DNA of 64,000 bases, taken from the NCBI GenBank assembly GCA_964427425.1, contig CAYRUD010000016.1:1-64000 (forward strand). Direction: 5' to 3'. Below, piece by piece: positions 19,431 through 28,927 of the stretch (positions are counted from its first letter, which is position 1; every line of letters starts with the position of its first letter). The notes below the pieces were generated by a model. That model was given only the letters and a program-made list of their open reading frames with translations, had not been told where the DNA came from and did not search any database. A program made the position numbers and the translations under genes. The DNA comes from CAYRUD01 sp964427425. GTDB taxonomy: Bacteria > Chlamydiota > Chlamydiia > Chlamydiales > FEN-1388.

Positions 19431-20570
19431 TTATGATTCTTCACTCAATCGCATAGGCATCAAGATAAAGAGAGGAGATGGGAACACCTCTAAAGATGTT
19501 GTCAGAGGAACATCTGAGATAACAGCTGGGTTAAATGAATCCTGAAGCGCCATGTAAACATACTCTTCTCTACTGTGGCGAAGGATATCAAGGAAGTAAG
19601 CTGGATTAAATACAATATCAAATCGAGGGCCTGAGTAGTGGACAGCCATCGACACACGGCCTTCACCGATATCAGCTGTATTAGCAGCTAATTGCAAAGA
19701 GCCATCAGTGAGTGTAAATCTTACAGAGTAGTTAGACTCAGAGATAAAGAGAGAAACCTGTCTTAAAAGCACGCTCATCTCTTCTCTATGAAGCGCAACG
19801 ACAAACGCAAACTGACGAGGGATTACTCGATCGATATCTGGATAATCACCACTTAAGAGCTTTGTCATGATGACTCGATTGTTTGCCTCAATCGCAATCT
19901 TGTCCTGCATGAGGTAAAGAAGAGCATTTTCTTCGGTGTCAGACAAGTTCTTTGAGATCTCATCGACAGCCTTAATTGGGATAATGCAATCGTATGAAAG
20001 CGCTGGATCTGCAGCCTCATTGAGCTCCAAAACCGATCGAGCGAGTCTTTTTCCGTCGGTTCCGACAAAGAGAGCCTTTCCTCCTGCAACTGAGAAAGAA
20101 ACCCCAGTTAAGACATAGCGGCTATCTTCTTTTGAGACAGCAAAAGAAACTCTGAAAAGAGCCTCTTTTAGCTCAGATTGCTTGATAGCTATCTTTTGAG
20201 CACCTGTAAGGTCAGGGAGGGCTGGAAAATCGGCCTTAGGCATGCCGTTCATCCGAAATGTTGAGGAATCAGCAACAATTTGACTTACATCTTTATTGTT
20301 TGCAGCAAACTCGATGACAGAAACATTAAGTTCACGAAGGAGCTGAGCAAAGCGCTTCGCCGGCAGTGTCGTCGCACCGTTTTCTAAAACCTTTGCAGGT
20401 GCTGTGCAGCGTACCCCAACCGTCAGGTCCGTCGCGGTCAATGTGACGGAGGAATCGTTCGCCTCTATCAAAATATTAGATAAGATAGGCATTGGCGTGC
20501 GTTGAGCGACAATGTTTTGCACTCTGCTCACCAACTCCGACAACTCATTTCGTGACATTAAGAATTTCAT
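19431..20570 (-). CDS. dnaN: DNA polymerase III beta subunit, sliding clamp
   Basis: Ring-shaped processivity factor for DNA polymerase III. The N-terminus has QNIVAQRTPMPILSNILIEA, and the middle domain has VSKEDSRYVLTGVSF and VGTDGKRLARS, the standard clamp motifs. At 379 residues it is the expected length, with three repeated clamp domains. The extreme C-terminus ends LFILMPMRLSEES: the usual '-MPMR(L)' ending carries an extra four residues. It is first of the dnaN-recF pair and divergent from smpB. Confidence 0.96.
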   Translation of the reverse strand: MKFLMSRNELSELVSRVQNIVAQRTPMPILSNILIEANDSSVTLTATDLTVGVRCTAPAKVLENGATTLPAKRFAQLLRELNVSVIEFAANNKDVSQIVADSSTFRMNGMPKADFPALPDLTGAQKIAIKQSELKEALFRVSFAVSKEDSRYVLTGVSFSVAGGKALFVGTDGKRLARSVLELNEAADPALSYDCIIPIKAVDEISKNLSDTEENALLYLMQDKIAIEANNRVIMTKLLSGDYPDIDRVIPRQFAFVVALHREEMSVLLRQVSLFISESNYSVRFTLTDGSLQLAANTADIGEGRVSMAVHYSGPRFDIVFNPAYFLDILRHSREEYVYMALQDSFNPAVISDVPLTTSLEVFPSPLFILMPMRLSEES

Positions 20571-20948
20571 AGACTACAGCACTCTTTTCAATCGACAGCT
20601 TTGCTAAAAAAGATAGTGACACAATACACCTTGCCACGCCCTTGTGACAAAGAAAGTTAGGGAGCCATACTTCCCATCCAGCGTTTGTACGAATAAGCCG
20701 ACTTTTTTGCCCGCTTTTTTTCGCTTATGACTCAAAGTGAATCTCACATTATTGAAATACACCGAGAGAGCCAAGGATTCATGAATGGTAACGGTTTCAT
20801 ATGATCACTGTCAATCAACGATACAAGCTCTTTTAAAAACATGTATAAATAAACAAGAAGGCATAGCGCTAAATAGCCTTTGCCTCTCATATTAAGAATC
20901 AGTATGATAGTACTTTCTTTTACCTTTTAACCTTGATATTGTACCTCT
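20571..20948. other. Divergent dnaN/smpB intergenic region
   Basis: 378 bases between two divergent starts, expected to hold promoters for both. I found no open frame, tRNA or convincing DnaA box (TTATNCACA). Pyrimidine-rich runs (CTTTTTTGCCCGC, then TTTTTTTCGC) near 20703-20727 are the only noticeable features. Confidence 0.4.
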
Positions 20949-21401
20949 ATGTCCTCAAAGAATAATGAGATAGCATCAAATAGACGCGCATTCCATGATT
21001 TTGAAATCTTGGACACATATGAAGTCGGTATCCAGTTAAAAGGAACTGAGATCTCATCTTTACGAAGCCATGGAGCCAGCATCCAAGAGTCTTATATCGA
21101 CATCAAAAACGGCGAACTATGGCTCGTCAACTCACACATTAAGCCTTATTCACACGGCTCTATCTATAACCACGAAGAGATCCGCCCAAGAAAATTACTC
21201 GCTCACAAAAAAGAAATCCTCAAGATCCAATCCGCTATCCAAGAAAAGGGGCTGACCTGTGTTCCCCTCTCCATGTACTTTGTCAAAGGACTTGCTAAAG
21301 TCAAAATCGCAACTGTGCGAGGCAAAAAACTCTTTGATAAGCGTCAGACCATTAAAGAGCGCGAAGAAAAGCGCACAATCGACCGCATGATGAAATCTTG
21401 A
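20949..21401 (+). CDS. smpB: SsrA-binding protein SmpB
   Basis: Binds tmRNA and brings it to stalled ribosomes in trans-translation. The opening NEIASNRRAFHDFEILDTYE, the loop GTEISSLRSHGASIQESY and the C-terminal basic tail DKRQTIKEREEKRTIDR are all diagnostic. In the loop, Ser stands where many SmpB proteins have Lys (G-T-E-V-K-S-L-R). At 150 residues it is a normal length. The matching ssrA gene is not in this window. Confidence 0.95.
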   Translation: MSSKNNEIASNRRAFHDFEILDTYEVGIQLKGTEISSLRSHGASIQESYIDIKNGELWLVNSHIKPYSHGSIYNHEEIRPRKLLAHKKEILKIQSAIQEKGLTCVPLSMYFVKGLAKVKIATVRGKKLFDKRQTIKEREEKRTIDRMMKS

Positions 21402-21584
21402 AAACAAAGTTTGAAGCACCACTCAACCTTCAGATGCGGTCAGATAGATAGGCGATATACACATCCTCAACTATTAAAGTGCCTATCCTCTCTCATATTC
21501 TCCGATACAGAACGAACTTGCGATAAAGATTACTTTAATTTATTTGAGAACCAGTAATCTACTCTCCTCAGGAGCGCATCTTGT

Positions 21585-24086
21585 ATGATCCCAACTAATC
21601 CTTCCAGCCCGTTTCCGATAGATAACGGAAATAGCCAGCAGGCTAGGCCCTCGAGAAGGCGCCACGTTGGAGAGTGCGCTCAATTGAAGAGATCATTTTC
21701 GGAGTATGAAGAGGGAAATCTTTCATGCAAGGTTGAAAAAATCAAAGAGGTTTTCTCAGGAATCGAAAAGAAGCTCGATTCTCTAGAAAAAGCTATCTAT
21801 GACCCTTCTCGTCTCAAAAATGATAAACACACGAAATATTTCCAAAACGTCATTTCAGTGATTGAAGAGATTGAAAAGAGTATTCAATCCATTGATGACG
21901 AAGATGCTAAAAAAATGTTCACTGAAAAGCTTATTATAGCTAAGGAAATCCTAGATCTATTTCGAGATCGATTTCTCGCCCATTCAAGTGACAGAACATC
22001 ACAAAACTCAACATCATCAAAAAAAAGAAAAACAGAAGCTCTAGAGGAAAAGAAAAAACACTATGTATCAGAAAAAGCTGTCATAACATGGTTTGACAGA
22101 GTTATTTCGAGAATAGACCCGTCCCCTCAATTATCTCGACCTTCGATTTATAACAGCCTATTTGACCATGCCAAAGAAGTAGCTCGTTCAGTAGCAGCCA
22201 TCTTCAGACACAGCGCCGCCGAATCTGATACGGCTCTTAATCCGAATACACAGAATAATGAGAATAGGGATGATTTAATATTTGTGACAAAAATGGCCAC
22301 AATTTTTGGCGCAGATCATCTTTCCCAAGGAGACTTACAAGGCAGCTCGCATAAGGTTACCATCCCATTAGCTCTTAAGGCCCTTTATGAATGCTTTGCT
22401 CATTTTAATGACGATCATGATGTATTAGCAATCAAGTCTTTTCATTCGCAAACAGCTATCGATGAACTCACTGATGCTGCCGCTCTCTCAATCGAAATAG
22501 CTGAATTTGTTAATGATGCGATCGAGATCGACGAAGGAGAAGTCAAGCCAGAAATAACGTCACAACAAGCCAATATCGCACACGAGTTAATCCAAAGTAT
22601 TGGCGAGCTCAGTCCAGGAAAAGGAATACTTATTCCTTCGGGCTACACGATCCATGGAGACGGACATGCAACACTTCTTCGAATTATCCGGGTAGATAAC
22701 GGAGAAAGGGCGAAAAAATTTTCCGCATATCTTTACAATGAGGGAGAGGGACTTAACTACCATCCACAAGAGATTGATGAATTAGGAAGAGAATGGTTCC
22801 AGTCCTTCATTCAAATAGATAATATAACTGAAGAAAAGTTCTCTGAAGATTTCTTTTATAGGCTGTTAGGACAAGATAACGTACATACGGATAGTGATAT
22901 TAACACGGTTTATAATAACTTTTACGGATTGGGAACTGTCTCGAATCAAACATCACGCTCTTTAAAACCACAATGCTGGACGAAAGGCCAATTAGGAGGA
23001 TCGTGCGCTGCTCAGTCTATTCTAGCATATCTAAGGCATATTTTACCTGAAGACGTGTACAAACTGTTTAAATTCATATTGCGTTCAAGGTATGTATTGG
23101 CTCTTGTTAGTCATATCAACAGTAAGGACATAGACCCTGATCTTCTCAAGGTAACAGTCGAGCTGATAAGGCACATCGAAAAATATAATCATGAAATCAG
23201 GGATAGAGTACAGGGTCTAAAAGAAACTCTAAACTCATCAGCCGCAAAACAAAAAATACCCCAAAACGAAAAAGCATATTTATGCATAGAGCAAGTAAAA
23301 GAGGCTCTATTAAAAAATCTCTCTCTCGATGACTTAAGGGCTCTTTTATACTCCAGCCCCCCGCTTGTTGTACCCACTGAGATAAAAGTACAATGGCATG
23401 ACTTCGTGTATTCCTGCGTAGATACAATACCTCTTAGCAGAGAGCAAATTGATTTTCTTTTAGGTCTTGTATGGTATTTTGACATACCATTGAAGACGAC
23501 CATTCTTCATAAAATGTACACAAACCTTAAACTCAGCGCCGAGTTTCCTGATACTCCGTGGGCAAAAACCACTATTAAAGCAGCGCTTGCCACGAGAATT
23601 ACGAATAAAATACATAGCCTTTGTGATGTTTGCTTGAATGAAGTCGAAAAAAGAGACCGTAAAAACAAAGAAAGATCAAATTCGTCCACAGCTATTACGC
23701 TATCGTCGGCGCCACTTTTATCCTCTCTTGAGCGAACACTCATCCTGAGGATAAAAGAACTCGACACTATTGCTGCAGAGTCACTCACCGAATTTATTTG
23801 TATAATTAGAACGCTACAAGATAATGGTTATGACGTTGTTCCAGTCTCATTCTTTAACCATCTTAATGTCATACTTGGCCTAATTATTAATGAAGAATCA
23901 GCAAGAGTTGAACGACAGACCATTTTAAAAGATCCATTAATAACTAGATCAAGGGTGAGAGAATTAATGGGGAAAATTTTGTATATTATCTTTAGCGATC
24001 AGGCATTAAAACAACGCTACCTCGAATGTAAAGAAATTTATAAGGAGATGAAGGAGTCTAATAAAATTACTCTCGAAGGAAAGTAA
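21585..24086 (+). CDS. Large effector-like protein with candidate cysteine-hydrolase centre
   Basis: 833 residues, no signal peptide. The N-terminus is polar, with a coiled-coil stretch (about 35-130) and a Lys-rich linker. The middle holds GDGHATLLRII (His361), then a strand AYLYNEGEGLNYH (Asn385), then QCWTKGQLGGSCAAQS (Gln469, Cys474) at the start of a helix. The order His-Asn-Gln-Cys matches clan CE peptidases/acetyltransferases (Ulp1, YopJ, chlamydial DUBs), but the spacing is longer and the family is not recognisable by eye. The C-terminal 350 residues are helical. GGAG precedes the ATG. A proteolytic or deubiquitinase-like role is inference. Confidence 0.55.
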   Translation: MIPTNPSSPFPIDNGNSQQARPSRRRHVGECAQLKRSFSEYEEGNLSCKVEKIKEVFSGIEKKLDSLEKAIYDPSRLKNDKHTKYFQNVISVIEEIEKSIQSIDDEDAKKMFTEKLIIAKEILDLFRDRFLAHSSDRTSQNSTSSKKRKTEALEEKKKHYVSEKAVITWFDRVISRIDPSPQLSRPSIYNSLFDHAKEVARSVAAIFRHSAAESDTALNPNTQNNENRDDLIFVTKMATIFGADHLSQGDLQGSSHKVTIPLALKALYECFAHFNDDHDVLAIKSFHSQTAIDELTDAAALSIEIAEFVNDAIEIDEGEVKPEITSQQANIAHELIQSIGELSPGKGILIPSGYTIHGDGHATLLRIIRVDNGERAKKFSAYLYNEGEGLNYHPQEIDELGREWFQSFIQIDNITEEKFSEDFFYRLLGQDNVHTDSDINTVYNNFYGLGTVSNQTSRSLKPQCWTKGQLGGSCAAQSILAYLRHILPEDVYKLFKFILRSRYVLALVSHINSKDIDPDLLKVTVELIRHIEKYNHEIRDRVQGLKETLNSSAAKQKIPQNEKAYLCIEQVKEALLKNLSLDDLRALLYSSPPLVVPTEIKVQWHDFVYSCVDTIPLSREQIDFLLGLVWYFDIPLKTTILHKMYTNLKLSAEFPDTPWAKTTIKAALATRITNKIHSLCDVCLNEVEKRDRKNKERSNSSTAITLSSAPLLSSLERTLILRIKELDTIAAESLTEFICIIRTLQDNGYDVVPVSFFNHLNVILGLIINEESARVERQTILKDPLITRSRVRELMGKILYIIFSDQALKQRYLECKEIYKEMKESNKITLEGK

Positions 24087-24202
24087 CTTCTCAAAATGAG
24101 AGCTCATCTTCCCCTCTTGATATGCTTTAGCCACTTAAAGCTTAAAAAAGAGAAGATCCCAAGTGATCGCAGAATGAAATTATAGAAAGAGATGAATCTA
24201 GG

Positions 24203-24229
24203 ACGAACTTCATGCAGTGTTCGTTTTTA
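24203..24229 (+). terminator. Possible terminator downstream of the 833-residue gene
   Basis: ACGAAC, a ten-base loop, GTTCGT and then a run of Ts. The stem is only six base pairs and it lies about 115 bases after the stop, so it is a weak call. Confidence 0.4.
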
Positions 24230-24348
24230 GATAGGATTCATAAGTAAAAATCCTTCATTTCCTTTCGCTATCCTCATTTATAGTAAAATACAATTACATC
24301 TCTTTATATCCTGGGGATCACTTGAAGCTAAATTTTAATTTAGCGCTG

Positions 24349-24383
24349 CTATAACAAATCAATGTCACTTGATTATGTTATAG
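24349..24383. promoter_or_regulatory. 35-base inverted repeat upstream of the BTB cluster
   Basis: CTATAACA-AATCAA and TTGATT-A-TGTTATAG form a 14-pair stem with one bulged A and the loop TGTCAC. There is no T-run, and it lies about 150 bases before the first BTB gene. It could be an operator for a dimeric regulator or an RNA structure. Confidence 0.45.
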
Positions 24384-24529
24384 ACATGCAACCGATCCTA
24401 AACCCATTATGCGCTAACAGCTACATGTGGAAGTAGCGAGATTTGCGTAAACTTAATTTGCAATTCTCTAAAAGACCAACATCATTATCATTATAGACCT
24501 TGTTTAATAGTTTTATACTTAGGTCTTAT

Positions 24530-25654
24530 ATGATTAATTCTACTTCAAATTGTTTAGAAGAGCACTTCAACATCAACACATTCAAACAGTCTGTTGAAAT
24601 AATCCCCTTTCACGAATCAGCATACCCCTCTCAAGACATTACCGATAAATACCAAAATGTTATTAAAGAACTTGAGACAATGCTTGAGCACTTCCGAGAA
24701 GCTGCCTCGCTCGGAGAGAGAAAGTTATCATATAAAAGCAATTCACTTGAAAATGTTAGAGAGTTCTCTGAAGAAGAGTTACAACGCTTTCTAGTAAATG
24801 AGCTTTGTTTCGAGGTGTTTTTTGAAAAGATAGGGTTTAAAAACAAGTATAAGCTTAATGCATTCATCCCTGAAGTCACAAGCTATCCAAGCCTTATGAA
24901 CATCATGCTTCATCGAGAGAAATTAGTTCGATTTCTCGAGACAGAGAAGCCCTGTAAATTCTCTTGGGAAGTTAATAACGAGATTCTCTATCCAGAAATT
25001 GCTCGACAACCGCAGCACGTGGTAGATGCTGATGCTGTAGCTCGTAACAGCCTACGAAAAGAGCCCGAGTTTTGTAATTTCACGCTTAAGCTACGATGTG
25101 GCGCAGAATTCCCCGTTGATAAATTAACACTTGCTTCTCGAAGCAATTACTTTAAAAGTCTCTTTCAAAGTCAAGTAGGAAAAGATTTAGCCAAGAGCAG
25201 TGAGATAATCGACTTCGAGTTTAACATCGAATCTGAGACCTTTGAGAGATACCTAGACTATGCTTATACCAAAATTATTGATCTAAAAACTGACTCACTA
25301 GAAACGATCCTCTCATTTGGGCAGCTTGCGGATGTAACACTGCTCGATGATCTAAAAAAAGCATGCTCAGAAGAGCTCCGACTTAGAATCACTAAAGAGA
25401 CATTTTGGATGATTGCTCATTATGCTTATATGGTAAACGACGAGCTTCTCAAACCACGCCTCGCGCTTTTAGTAAAAACACATCCCAAATGGATACAAAA
25501 TCTCGATTTTTTACAGTTCACTATCGAGGAGTTGCACTCGAAATATGCCATCGCTCGTTTCTTAGAGAGCACGTCTTTACAAGAGGTAATTCACAAAGAA
25601 ATAAAAATGAAGATGGATTGCGAAAATCTTGCCTCTATATGTCAAAAAAGCTGA
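24530..25654 (+). CDS. BTB-domain protein 1 of 4, C-terminally short
   Basis: About 374 residues. The family linker FSWEVNNEILYPEIA is followed by NSLRKEP and the BTB fold from about residue 180 (NFTLKLRCGAEFPVDKLTLASRS, YLDYAYTKIIDLKTD). A BACK-like helical part follows (ITKETFWMIAHYAYMVNDELLKPR). BTB domains in eukaryotes bind cullin-3 and their presence in amoeba-associated chlamydiae is established. It ends at CENLASICQKS, roughly 50 residues before the point where the other three end. An in-frame TTG at 24500 would add 10 residues. Host-directed action is inferred. Confidence 0.8.
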   Translation: MINSTSNCLEEHFNINTFKQSVEIIPFHESAYPSQDITDKYQNVIKELETMLEHFREAASLGERKLSYKSNSLENVREFSEEELQRFLVNELCFEVFFEKIGFKNKYKLNAFIPEVTSYPSLMNIMLHREKLVRFLETEKPCKFSWEVNNEILYPEIARQPQHVVDADAVARNSLRKEPEFCNFTLKLRCGAEFPVDKLTLASRSNYFKSLFQSQVGKDLAKSSEIIDFEFNIESETFERYLDYAYTKIIDLKTDSLETILSFGQLADVTLLDDLKKACSEELRLRITKETFWMIAHYAYMVNDELLKPRLALLVKTHPKWIQNLDFLQFTIEELHSKYAIARFLESTSLQEVIHKEIKMKMDCENLASICQKS

Positions 25655-25863
25655 GATGATTCCTGGTTTTAATACTATATGCTTATAATAAACAATAATC
25701 ACTCAAATTATATTGAGCGGTCATATCCCACGGCTTGTGAAGCACATACAAACATAAAACCTTGATATATTTCTTGCTAATTACAATTAAAACAAAATAA
25801 ATGCATCATTATTAATCCAAAAACATAACCAATACATGAAAACAAATAGTAAAAGTAAAAACA

Positions 25864-27195
25864 ATGATCTCTAATAACAGTATCAGCAATATAGAAAAAT
25901 ACTTAAGCCGCGAGACTCTAACTGAAATAATCAAAAAGAATGCACCAGCTGATTTCGAAGACAACAAACAAACTCTCATCGAAAGCTGCATGCGGGATTA
26001 TGATCAAATTATTAAGGATATGTTCGAGAACACTGTTAAACCATTACAAGACGCGTTTAAAGACGGAAAGCGGTATCATTTTGATAAAATTCCTGGAGGG
26101 TTTAACTCTCAAGAAGATGATGATATAATAAAATCTACGCAAACTTTGTGTTTTCTAAAACAAACATGTAATGCAATACAAGTTTCTCTAAAAGAATACT
26201 CATTTGAACAAAATGAAGACTCTGAAAGAAATACTACCTCTCAGGTTGCTAGGAAAAGACTGTATCTGCCGGAAGAAGTAGTGAACAACCCAACCCCAGA
26301 GAATATTGGCAAACATAAAGAGGAATTACGCAACTTACTTCCTCAAATAAATAAGATTAAATTTAGCGCTGAAGTCAATAATGAAGTTGTGTTTCCAGAT
26401 ATATCATTGGCTGATCTCCCCCCTCCTCGCCAAGAAGATGTAGCGCGCAATGAATTAAGAAAAAATCCAGCTCTCTCTAACTTCTCGATTACGCTTCAGA
26501 ACGGCAATACATTCATGGCTGATAAAGTAACTCTTGCTATGAATTCACCATTCTTTCGCAAACTTTTTACCAGCTCATTCGAAGAAAAAGAAAATAACAT
26601 CGCCTCAATGAATCTTGACTCAGACATAGCGCCTGAGCTTTTTGAGCAATACCTTGAGTTCATTTATACAAAGTCAATCAAACTAAGCGATAATCTTGAA
26701 GATATTATAGCATTAGGAACGCTTGCCGATATGACTGCTGTAGACGATCTCAAGACTCTTTGCACAAAAAAGCTCTGCCTTATGCTCACCAAAGAGACTT
26801 TCTTGAAAATCGCAGTTTATGCCCAGCAAACAAATGATGAGCTTCTTAAAGAGCGCTGTGTCCTCTTTATAAAGTCACATCCAAAGTGGCTTGAAAGAAA
26901 TGCTGAACGCTTTCATGCTTACGACTTGAATGAGCTTCTCAACATGCTTCACGTTGCTCGATTTGTGGAGAGTGAAGATTTTGGGAAAGCTATTTGCCAA
27001 GAAATTGAAAAGAAGATTGATTATACAAACTTCAAGCTTGTATGCAACAAGGCAGCTCATTTTAAATTATTAAAAAAGCTTTGCAAAAACTTCGCTCAAT
27101 CGGATTCAGATTTTATGAAGAATGCATCTAAAGAAACACTAGAAGCATATATTCAACTAACCTCCGGTGTAAGCGTCCAATTAGCTAAGCAATAA
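25864..27195 (+). CDS. BTB-domain protein 2 of 4
   Basis: 443 residues. A helical N-terminal domain begins with EKYLSRETLTEIIKKNAPAD and includes KPLQDAFKDGKRYHFD. The linker reads FSAEVNNEVVFPDIS then NELRKNP. The BTB fold is at about 205-310 (FSITLQNGNTFMADKVTLA, YLEFIYTKSIKLSDN) and a BACK-like module follows (LTKETFLKIAVYAQQTNDEL). The last about 75 codons and 3' flank are nearly identical to gene 3. The start has no evident Shine-Dalgarno. It probably acts in the host cell as an adaptor; no enzyme motif is visible. Confidence 0.82.
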   Translation: MISNNSISNIEKYLSRETLTEIIKKNAPADFEDNKQTLIESCMRDYDQIIKDMFENTVKPLQDAFKDGKRYHFDKIPGGFNSQEDDDIIKSTQTLCFLKQTCNAIQVSLKEYSFEQNEDSERNTTSQVARKRLYLPEEVVNNPTPENIGKHKEELRNLLPQINKIKFSAEVNNEVVFPDISLADLPPPRQEDVARNELRKNPALSNFSITLQNGNTFMADKVTLAMNSPFFRKLFTSSFEEKENNIASMNLDSDIAPELFEQYLEFIYTKSIKLSDNLEDIIALGTLADMTAVDDLKTLCTKKLCLMLTKETFLKIAVYAQQTNDELLKERCVLFIKSHPKWLERNAERFHAYDLNELLNMLHVARFVESEDFGKAICQEIEKKIDYTNFKLVCNKAAHFKLLKKLCKNFAQSDSDFMKNASKETLEAYIQLTSGVSVQLAKQ

Positions 27196-27236
27196 CCCAC
27201 CCTCTTAAGGGCATCTTTATACGATGCCCTTATCTC
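27004..27236 (+). repeat. 3'-end repeat copy A (BTB gene 2)
   Basis: Codes for the C-terminus from EKKIDYTNFKLVCNKAAHF to the stop and continues through the stem-loop. It is roughly 90 per cent identical by eye to 28739-28968, much more alike than the rest of the two genes. Confidence 0.75.
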
Positions 27237-27610
27237 AAGAAAACCTTTCCAGTCGCCCTATCGCTCCATTAGAGCGACTTTCCAAGCTCCCCATGAAATC
27301 ACTACAGGAAAGTTCTCAATCACATCTATTTTAGCCTCTGAGATGACTCTCAAGCTAAAGAGCTATATAAAAACAGGTGTACGGATTGATTGAAAACCTA
27401 TCCGCCTTTCCTTGCCAAGAAACTCATCGATATAAATGGAAAGCAAATAGGCTTTAAAGAATCCATAAATCCAAAACGCCCGATCGAATAATTTAAGAAG
27501 CTCAGCTGGAACAATAAATTAATATAATTTTCTAATTTAAATTATTGATTTAATCAACTAATTTACAAAGTAATATTTAAGAAACAACATGTAAACGAAA
27601 GGATAAATTA
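27196..27610. other. 415-base intergenic region between BTB genes 2 and 3
   Basis: It starts with a strong stem-loop. A second hairpin has the arms AGTCGC and GCGACT, around 27252-27280; the equivalent place after BTB gene 3 keeps the sequence GCGCCCTATC, showing that the flank was duplicated too. The last 100 bases are very AT-rich and end with AAAGGA before the gene 3 ATG. No open frame supported. Confidence 0.45.
27206..27232 (+). terminator. Stem-loop after BTB gene 2
   Basis: TAAGGGCATC, a seven-base loop and GATGCCCTTA form a ten-pair stem a few bases after the stop. No T-run follows, so it may stabilise the mRNA end rather than terminate. Confidence 0.55.
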
Positions 27611-28927
27611 ATGCTTACTAATACAAACAACTATAAAAATTACATAAGTGTCGAAGATTGCACTAGGCTAGGAAAAAAATATCTAGACGTATTTCCAATA
27701 CCTACAACTATAAATTCTGAAGAAGAGAAAAAAAATTTTTACAACAAAATGATCAATGAACTTGTCGAACCTGTGATCAAATCTCTCAACGACGCAATTA
27801 AGGATGGAAAGCGTTATTTAACAGAAATAAACCCACCAGTTACTTCAACAAATGAATCCGAATTAGCTGGTAAAGCCAGAATATTTGCCCTCTTCAAGAA
27901 AGCTCATGAATTATTAGGGATCTCAATAAAAGCATACTCTAATGAAGAGACAACAGACTCAGCAGGGGATATTGCCTCAAAAGTTATTAGAAAAAGGATA
28001 CTCGTGCCAGAGGAAGTTTTAGAGAATCAAACACAAGAAATTTTTAATAAATACAAAGACGTATTATTCGACATTTATAACAAGTCGGAAATGAAATACT
28101 CTATAGAAGTTAATAATGAGTTCTTTTATCCCGAAATTTCCTTCTCAGAACCATCTTCCGCACAAAAAGAAGATCTAAAACGCAACGAATTAAGAAGCAA
28201 TCCTATCTTTGCCAACATTACTATTACCCACAAAGATGGAACAGAATTTCATGCGGACAGAATGACACTTGCTAAGAAATCGCAATTTTTCGAAGCGCTT
28301 CTTACCGCCCCATTTGAAGAAAGTAACAACATAGAATCAATCAAGCTGGAGTCAGATATAGATTCTAAGCTCTTTGGGCAATATCTTGATTTCCTCTACA
28401 CAAAGACAATCAAGCTCAGCGACAATGTGGAAGAGATTATAGCTTTAGCGTCATTTGCTGACATGACTGATGTGGAGGATCTTAAGCTCCTCTGCTCACA
28501 AAAACTCCGCCTCTTGCTCACAAAAGAGACTTTCTTGGACATTGTGGATTATGCCCAGCAAACCAATGACGAGCTTTTAAAAGAGCGCTGTATTCTATTC
28601 TTAAAAACACATCCAAAGTGGTTAGAGAGAAATAAAGAGCACTTCTCATTTCTTGAAATGAAAGATCTTCTCAATATGTTGGATATCGCGCAATTTGTCG
28701 GCAGCAAAGAGTTTGAAGAAATCATCTACCCATTAATTGAAAAGAAGATTGATTACACAAACTTCAAGCTTGTATGTAACAAGGCAGCTCATTTTAAAGT
28801 ACTAAAAAAGCTTTGCGAAAACTTCGCTCAATCGGATTCAGATTTTTTGAAGAAAGCATCTAAAGATACACAGGAAGCATATATTCAACTGACCTCCGAT
28901 GTAAGCGTCCAATTAGCCAAGGAATAA
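27611..28927 (+). CDS. BTB-domain protein 3 of 4
   Basis: 438 residues. The N-terminal domain has NYKNYISVEDCTRLGKKYL and EPVIKSLNDAIKDGKRY. Linker YSIEVNNEFFYPEIS then NELRSNP. BTB fold with the canonical His: GTEFHADRMTLAKKSQFF, then YLDFLYTKTIKLSDN. BACK-like part LTKETFLDIVDYAQQTNDEL. AAAGGA lies eight bases before the ATG. It is closest to gene 2, and the 3' ends are almost the same. Role as for its paralogues: possible host ubiquitin-ligase adaptor, by inference. Confidence 0.82.
   Translation: MLTNTNNYKNYISVEDCTRLGKKYLDVFPIPTTINSEEEKKNFYNKMINELVEPVIKSLNDAIKDGKRYLTEINPPVTSTNESELAGKARIFALFKKAHELLGISIKAYSNEETTDSAGDIASKVIRKRILVPEEVLENQTQEIFNKYKDVLFDIYNKSEMKYSIEVNNEFFYPEISFSEPSSAQKEDLKRNELRSNPIFANITITHKDGTEFHADRMTLAKKSQFFEALLTAPFEESNNIESIKLESDIDSKLFGQYLDFLYTKTIKLSDNVEEIIALASFADMTDVEDLKLLCSQKLRLLLTKETFLDIVDYAQQTNDELLKERCILFLKTHPKWLERNKEHFSFLEMKDLLNMLDIAQFVGSKEFEEIIYPLIEKKIDYTNFKLVCNKAAHFKVLKKLCENFAQSDSDFLKKASKDTQEAYIQLTSDVSVQLAKE

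Larger units (their letters stand above)
24087..24529. other. 443-base intergenic region with several hairpins
   Basis: No gene seen. It holds a possible terminator (24203-24229), a small palindrome CTAAATT-TT-AATTTAG (about 24327-24342) and a long inverted repeat (24349-24383). The gene to its right starts at an ATG at 24530 with no good Shine-Dalgarno. Confidence 0.5.

Noticed and set aside
18234..20948. Replication origin near dnaN-recF
   Set aside because: dnaN and recF often mark oriC, but I saw no cluster of DnaA boxes and no dnaA gene; in chlamydiae these genes are not always near the origin. GC-skew of the whole genome would decide.
24087..24529. CRISPR-like or small RNA locus because of the several hairpins
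   Set aside because: The hairpins differ in sequence, spacing is irregular and there are no repeated spacers.
25655..25863. Frameshifted tail of BTB gene 1
   Set aside because: I read the three frames after the stop and did not find the NFKLVCNKAAHF-type ending, so a simple frameshift does not explain the short C-terminus.
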